Assembly (NCBI GenBank): GCA_903789505.1
Contig: CAIFEU010000117.1
Span: 476-8,322 of the forward strand
Direction of reading: 5' to 3'
DNA from: an uncultured Coriobacteriales bacterium
GTDB lineage: Bacteria > Actinomycetota > Coriobacteriia > Coriobacteriales > UMGS124
Length of the DNA: 7,847 bases
Made by a program: the position numbers and the translations under genes. Shown here one piece after another: positions 4,735 through 7,847 of this stretch; position 1 is the first letter of the stretch, and every line of letters starts with the position of its first letter. A model generated the notes under the pieces. It did not search any database, had not been told where the DNA came from, and was given only the letters and a program-made list of their open reading frames with translations.

Positions 4735-5654
4735 ATGGCGGGGATGGGGACGATGGACGAGGGTTTGGCCTGCGAGGGACAGGGGGACGAGGGCTGTGCC
4801 GCGGGGGCGCGCCCCGAGTACCGCAAGCTCAAGGACCTTCGGGGCCTGTTCAGCCTCTCGGAGAACGGCTTCAGGCTGTACGAGAGGGCAGGGCTGGTGA
4901 GGCCCTACCGCAACGAGGACAACGGCTACCGCGTCGCGACGCTGTCGGACGCGGTGCAGATGTGCAATGCCTTCAACCTGACGCACTACGGGATTCCCCT
5001 CAAGGTGGTCCACAGGCTGATCACCGACGGCGACGTCGCCGACGAGCTGAGCGAGCCAACGACGTCGACGCGGCACTGAACCGGCAGCTGCAGGAGCTCG
5101 TCGCCAAGAAGGTCCACCTCGAGTGGGACCTTCACGCGCTGGGGGCGTACACGCGCGACCCGCTGGGGTGCGCGGTCGTGACCGATGTCGACCTGTACTA
5201 CATCGACCTGCACACGCAGCGGGTCGAGATCAACCGCGACAACTACGACGACGCCGTCGAGTGGTGGCGGCACGCCCCCTTCGTGGGCGCTGGGCTGATC
5301 GTCACGCTGAGGGATGGCCCCAGCGCGGAGACGTCGGACGTGTCGCACGGGCCGGTCGTCACCGAGGACGACGCCCTGCGCCTGCGCCTGCCGCTGGGGC
5401 GTGCCGTTCACTTCTGCAGGCGGGGCCACGGTTACGTGCGCGGCTTCGTCCGGTTCCCCGTCGAGACCGCGCCCTCACGAGACGCCTACGCGCACATCCT
5501 CTCCTACGCCGAGGACCGCGGCCTCCATCTGGATGCGTCCCGCGTCCTGCATCGGCTCCTGCGCTTCCGCGACGTCGACGGGACGGCGATGCGCCTTGAC
5601 GAGGCGTACGTCCCGCTCGCGGAGGACTCCGCGCCGGGCGCTCGCGCGCTGTAG
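4735..5654 (+). pseudogene. MerR-family regulator with GyrI-like effector domain, split by an apparent frameshift
   Basis: The N-terminal part starts at the ATG at 4735, 7 bases after a strong AAGGAGG. Its MerR helix-turn-helix and wing lie at about residues 36-66 (FSLSENGFRLYERAGL, then DNGYR). This frame ends at TGA 5077-5079 soon after DELSE. The continuation, starting ANDVDAALNRQLQEL, is in another frame from about 5055 to the TAG at 5652-5654. It has the expected coiled-coil helix and a domain like the GyrI/BmrR effector fold (SRDAYAHILSYAEDRG...VDGTAMRLDEAYVPL). Restoring one base, for example a G before CCAACGAC, gives an uninterrupted protein of about 306 residues. No slippery heptamer is visible, so the cause is a real frameshift mutation or a sequence error; which one cannot be told here. 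MerR proteins with this domain sense small molecules. Its position suggests control of neighbouring genes. Confidence 0.75.
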
Positions 5655-5664
5655 CGCACACTGC

Positions 5665-5697
5665 GGGCCCACCGCCCCCGCTGGGCGGAGTCGGGCC
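5665..5697 (+). terminator. Stem-loop after the MerR-type gene
   Basis: CCGCCC (5672-5677) pairs with GGGCGG (5683-5688) around a 5-base loop. GGCCC (5666-5670) and GGGCC (5693-5697) extend it after a small internal loop. It lies about 10 bases past the stop codon. There is no T-tract. Confidence 0.35.
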
Positions 5698-5704
5698 ACG
5701 CCCG

Positions 5705-5750
5705 CGCGAACCGCCCGTGCGCTGTCCGCGCCGCTACCGCGAACCGCCCG
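5705..5750. repeat. Direct repeat of a 13-mer with 33-bp period
   Basis: CGCGAACCGCCCG occurs exactly at 5705-5717 and 5738-5750. The start-to-start distance of 33 bp is about three helical turns, so bound proteins would sit on the same face of the DNA. The function is unknown; GC-rich background makes chance partial matches easy, but a 13-base identity this close is noticeable. Confidence 0.5.
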
Positions 5751-5921
5751 CGAGACCTGTCACCATGTGACGACCCTGTCCCTCCACCGGTGCCCCGCCT
5801 CATGCGTCCCCTCGCCTCGAGGGCGCTTGCAAGGCCGTTGCCAGCGCCTTCGCCGGGGACGTTGCCTTGCCTGCCGCCTCGGTGCCCGTGCCGCGGGCGG
5901 GTGGCGCGCCCCGTCCGTCTC

Positions 5922-5952
5922 TTGACCCATCATCCTATGACGCCCGTATCCT
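5922..5952 (+). promoter_or_regulatory. Candidate MerR-type promoter of hypA copy 2 (19-bp spacer)
   Basis: TTGACC (5922-5927; 5 of 6 to the -35 consensus) is separated by exactly 19 bp from TATCCT (5947-5952; 4 of 6 to the -10). The spacer contains a short dyad, TCAT-CCT-ATGA (5930-5940), close to its centre. MerR-family activators act on promoters with 19-20 bp spacers carrying a central dyad, and a MerR-type gene lies immediately upstream. The dyad is short, so this is a proposal. Confidence 0.4.
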
Positions 5953-6096
5953 TGCCCGTGAGGTGCGATGCCGAGGGGTGCGCCGCTCGGGAGAGGGCAG
6001 GCGCGACGGCGTCGCGGGAAGGCCGCGAGCGCGGCGTGCGGGGGCATGCCGGGTCGCCCTGACGGCGCCCGCCAGAGAAAAACGGGGGTGAGTGCG

Positions 6097-6564
6097 ATGC
6101 ACGAGATGGCGTATCTCAAGAGGATCGTGAACGCCGTGGTGACCGCCGGCGAGCAGGAGGGCGCCAAGGAGATCGAGACGATCGAGCTGGTGGTGGGTGA
6201 GCTGCGCGACTTCGTCGACGACTTCGTCCAGGGCTACTTCTCCTTCTGCGCGCGAGGGACCATCGCCGAGCACGCCACGATCATCATGGAGCGGGTCCCG
6301 TTCACGGTGCAGTGTCAGGACTGCGGCAAGGTCTACCGGTTCGACCTGCGTGACGACTCCACGACGCCGTGCCCCGCCTGCGGGTCGCGCAACTACCGTC
6401 TCAAGACGGGCAGGGAGCTGTTCATCAGGAACGTCCGCATGGTCATGCCCGGCGAGGACGCCTGCACCGCGGGGGACGGCGGGACTCTGCCGGACGGTCA
6501 CCTGCCCCCGCTCCCCACGGAGGCGCCCGACGGCCGCCCCGTCCCGGCTGCCGCCGGCTGCTAG
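6097..6564 (+). CDS. hypA: Hydrogenase/nickel maturation chaperone HypA (copy 2)
   Basis: This second nickel chaperone has 155 residues. The frame is open upstream to 5968, but the ATG at 6097 is chosen because it gives the required MHEM terminus (His2 being the nickel ligand) and follows a GGGGGTGAG ribosome site. Two CxxC pairs, C73/C76 (CQDC) and C92/C95 (CPAC), fall at exactly the same residues as in copy 1. ARGTIAEHATIIMERVPF (52-69) is the shared family core. GELRDFVDDFVQG replaces IGSGRDVVEDLFDG of copy 1 and is closer to ordinary HypA. About 40 extra residues follow the usual C-terminus; they are Pro/Gly/Asp-rich and contain two cysteines, one being the last residue. The gene stands alone, 442 bases from the MerR-type gene and 513 bases before hypB, with which it probably works. 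Confidence 0.91.
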   Translation: MHEMAYLKRIVNAVVTAGEQEGAKEIETIELVVGELRDFVDDFVQGYFSFCARGTIAEHATIIMERVPFTVQCQDCGKVYRFDLRDDSTTPCPACGSRNYRLKTGRELFIRNVRMVMPGEDACTAGDGGTLPDGHLPPLPTEAPDGRPVPAAAGC

Positions 6565-6748
6565 ACGCGCCCCGCGCGAATTTCGGCGGTTCTGATGACA
6601 GACGCCCGGCCGCGTCGCTGGCATGATGGCCTGCGGATTGGCCGCGCCGGCGGTGGGCGGCTCGGACGCAGGCGGGCAGGCGGGAGGCGCTCGGGTCCCT
6701 AGGCTCGGGCGCGCCTCGGCGAAGGTGCGCCCCGCGCCCCGGCGTGCG

Positions 6749-6829
6749 AATTCCCGAATCGACTGATGCAGAAATGTACGGGGGCCATTCGAAATTGGAT
6801 GCATGGCGCGGGGGGACGGGGGAGATAAT
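6749..6829 (+). promoter_or_regulatory. AT-rich island with -10-like box, probable hypB control region
   Basis: This is a clearly less GC-rich patch in a very GC-rich gap. GATAAT (6824-6829) matches the -10 consensus at 5 of 6 positions, but no -35 hexamer sits at 16-20 bp; TTGGAT is 23 bp away. GATGCA appears twice, at 6765-6770 and 6798-6803, 33 bp apart. CCATTCGAAATTGG (6785-6798) is a near-palindrome. Composition and position suggest regulation; no regulator can be named. Confidence 0.3.
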
Positions 6830-6964
6830 GGTTTTGTGCGTCTGGGGTGCCGCGCGTGCCTGCGGCATCGGTCCCGGCTCGCCTTGCGTGGGCGGCGGGG
6901 CCGCGTGGAGGCAGGCGCGCGGCCGGCCTTGCGGGGGAGCCTAGGGGGGCCTGACGAACGCGGC

Positions 6965-6995
6965 GGCCGCGAGGCGGTGCCGAGCGGCGGCCTTT
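6965..6995 (+). terminator. Possible attenuator hairpin in the hypB leader
   Basis: GGCCGC (6965-6970) pairs with GCGGCC (6987-6992), with an inner GGC/GCC, and TTT follows at once. It lies about 80 bases before the hypB start. The T-run is short and the stem small for this GC content, so the case is weak. Confidence 0.2.
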
Positions 6996-7077
6996 CGAGA
7001 CGGCGGACGGACGGCGCGCGGGCGATGGGGCCCGCGACGGCACGCCGAAAAAGACACGGACAAGGGGTGGTAGTGAC

Positions 7078-7847
7078 ATGGACGAGACCCGCGTTATCGA
7101 GGTCAAGAAGGAAATTCTCTCCGAGAACACGGCAGAGGCCGACCGCTTCAGGGCGGCGCGCGCCGCCGAGGGGCAGCTGTTCGTCGACGTGATGGCGAGC
7201 CCGGGCGCCGGCAAGACGACGCTGCTGCTGGCGCTCATCAAGCAGATGCGCGCCGACGCGCAGGCCGCGGGCGCGCCCGAGCCCAAGATTGGCGTCATCG
7301 AGGCCGACCTGGAGAGCGACGTCGACGCCCTCAAGATCAAGGAGGCCAACGTCGACTCGGTCGAGCTCAACACCAAGGGCGTGTGCCATGTTGAGATGGG
7401 CATGGTCGAGCGCTCCTATGCGGCGTTCGAGTCGGCCGGCAAGGCGCCGTTCGAGTACCTGTTCCTGGAGAACATCGGCAACCTGGTGTGCCCCGCCGAC
7501 TTCGACACCGGCGCGCACACCCGCGTCATGCTGCTGTCGGTGCCCGAGGGCTACGACAAGGTCTACAAGTACCCGCCGATGTTCGCCGTGGTCGACGCGC
7601 TGATCGTGACCAAGTGCGACTACCTGCCGCTCAACCCCGACTTCGACATGGACGCGCTCAAGCGCCAGGCGCGGGTGCTCAACCCCAGCCTGCGCGTGTT
7701 CGAGACCAGCGCGCGCACCGGCGACGGCGTCGCCGAGCTCGCGCAGTGGGTGCGCGCGCAGCGCCCCCCGAAGGCGCCGGGCCAGTTGCGGCGCCCCGCT
7801 GCCCCGCGCGCCGGTGCGGGGCGGCCGGGGCGCGCCCCCCGGGCCGG
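7078..7847 (+). CDS. hypB: Hydrogenase nickel incorporation GTPase HypB, open at the right window edge
   Basis: HypB is a SIMIBI-class GTPase that works with HypA to insert nickel into [NiFe] hydrogenase large subunits. The ATG at 7078 follows a GGGGTGG ribosome site. Visible motifs are the P-loop SPGAGKTT (residues 41-48), the Cys-His pair C103-H104 in NTKGVCHVEM and C138 in ENIGNLVC (the G-domain metal ligands), PEGYDKVYKYPPMF (156-169), and a G4 motif TKCD (178-181) in place of the usual NKxD. The N-terminus lacks the CxxGCxC nickel site of the E. coli protein and has no histidine-rich stretch. The family core ends near residue 229 (AQWVRAQRP). The frame continues with at least 27 Pro/Ala/Arg/Gly-rich residues and no stop before the edge, so the true end is not visible. 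NTKGVCH in place of the common NTGKGCH marks a divergent subtype. Confidence 0.93.
   Translation, partial: MDETRVIEVKKEILSENTAEADRFRAARAAEGQLFVDVMASPGAGKTTLLLALIKQMRADAQAAGAPEPKIGVIEADLESDVDALKIKEANVDSVELNTKGVCHVEMGMVERSYAAFESAGKAPFEYLFLENIGNLVCPADFDTGAHTRVMLLSVPEGYDKVYKYPPMFAVVDALIVTKCDYLPLNPDFDMDALKRQARVLNPSLRVFETSARTGDGVAELAQWVRAQRPPKAPGQLRRPAAPRAGAGRPGRAPRA

Larger units (their letters stand above)
5655..6096. other. Intergenic region upstream of hypA copy 2
   Basis: These 442 bases contain no supportable gene. They hold a terminator-like hairpin (5665-5697), a 13-base direct repeat with 33-bp period (5705-5750), a small dyad GTCAC-CAT-GTGAC (5759-5771), a candidate long-spacer promoter (5922-5952), and two small inverted repeats in the expected leader: CGAC-GGC-GTCG (6004-6014) and GCCGCG-AG-CGCGGC (6022-6035). 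Confidence 0.55.
6565..7077. other. Intergenic region or leader upstream of hypB
   Basis: These 513 bases have no convincing gene on either strand; frames crossing them are arginine-rich shadows. There is an inverted repeat GAGGCGC (6684-6690) with GCGCCTC (6711-6717). An AT-rich island occupies about 6749-6835 and includes a GAATTCCCGAATC segment, a near-palindrome around TTCGAA (6785-6798), and GATAAT (6824-6829). A hairpin followed by TTT lies at 6965-6995. The hypB promoter is probably in the island, which would give a leader of about 240 nt. Confidence 0.5.

Noticed and set aside
3473..4900. Plus-strand open frame of 475 codons overlapping the second Tat gene and the MerR-type gene
   Set aside because: Its Arg/His/Pro/Leu-rich product has no motif and it covers two real genes in another frame.
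5040..5080. Programmed -1 ribosomal frameshift in the MerR-type gene
   Set aside because: No X-XXY-YYZ slippery heptamer is present around the frame change, and no convincing downstream pseudoknot was seen; mutation or sequence error is simpler.
5759..5771. GTCAC-CAT-GTGAC as a CRP/FNR-type operator
   Set aside because: The half-sites and spacing do not match TGTGA-N6-TCACA or TTGAT-N4-ATCAA, and no such regulator is nearby; it is kept only as a small dyad.
5935..7518. Minus-strand open frame of 527 codons covering hypA copy 2 and hypB
   Set aside because: It is antisense to two confident genes and compositionally a shadow.
1..7847. tRNA, rRNA, CRISPR array, insertion sequence or NikR box (GTATGA-N16-TCATAC)
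   Set aside because: I looked through the gaps and saw no cloverleaf with a T-loop, no regularly spaced repeats, no transposase, no terminal inverted repeats and no NikR-type box.

Overview
This window is GC-rich (about two thirds G+C by eye) and looks like the chromosome of an anaerobe. The combination of Tat-exported iron-sulfur proteins, hydrogenase-type nickel chaperones and a MerR/GyrI-like regulator would suit a Coriobacteriia-type actinobacterium (the Olsenella, Slackia or Eggerthella sort), but nothing here fixes the taxon and that placement is inference. The theme is nickel metallochaperones (two HypA and one HypB) interleaved with two paralogous exported multi-cluster ferredoxin-like proteins.

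Layout. Positions 1-273 hold the first part of a minus-strand membrane protein that runs off the left edge. A divergent intergenic region (274-659) follows, with a self-palindromic -10 box and a striking set of alternative inverted repeats. Next comes a tight two-gene operon: a Tat-signal, winged-helix-like, multi-cysteine, dicluster ferredoxin protein (660-2105) and hypA copy 1 (2109-2579). A 393-bp gap with a strong stem-loop, a TGTCCC repeat cluster and promoter-like sequence leads to the second Tat/4Fe-4S paralogue (2973-4466). A train of hairpins follows it. Then comes a MerR-family regulator (4735-5654) split by an apparent one-base frameshift near 5055. A 442-bp gap carries a candidate promoter with a 19-bp spacer, followed by hypA copy 2 (6097-6564). 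A 513-bp gap precedes hypB (7078 onward), which is open at the right edge.

How it may work together. In known systems HypA and HypB deliver nickel to the large subunit of [NiFe] hydrogenases in the cytoplasm. The Tat proteins should act outside the membrane and carry two clear [4Fe-4S] motifs plus an additional cluster of conserved cysteines. A reasonable inference is a locus supporting an exported nickel enzyme (a hydrogenase is the first candidate), with the Tat proteins as electron carriers or accessory factors. No hydrogenase structural gene and no hypC, D, E or F lie in this window, so the link to a particular enzyme is not shown. The [Tat-FeS + HypA] pairing occurs twice, which looks like duplication of a module.
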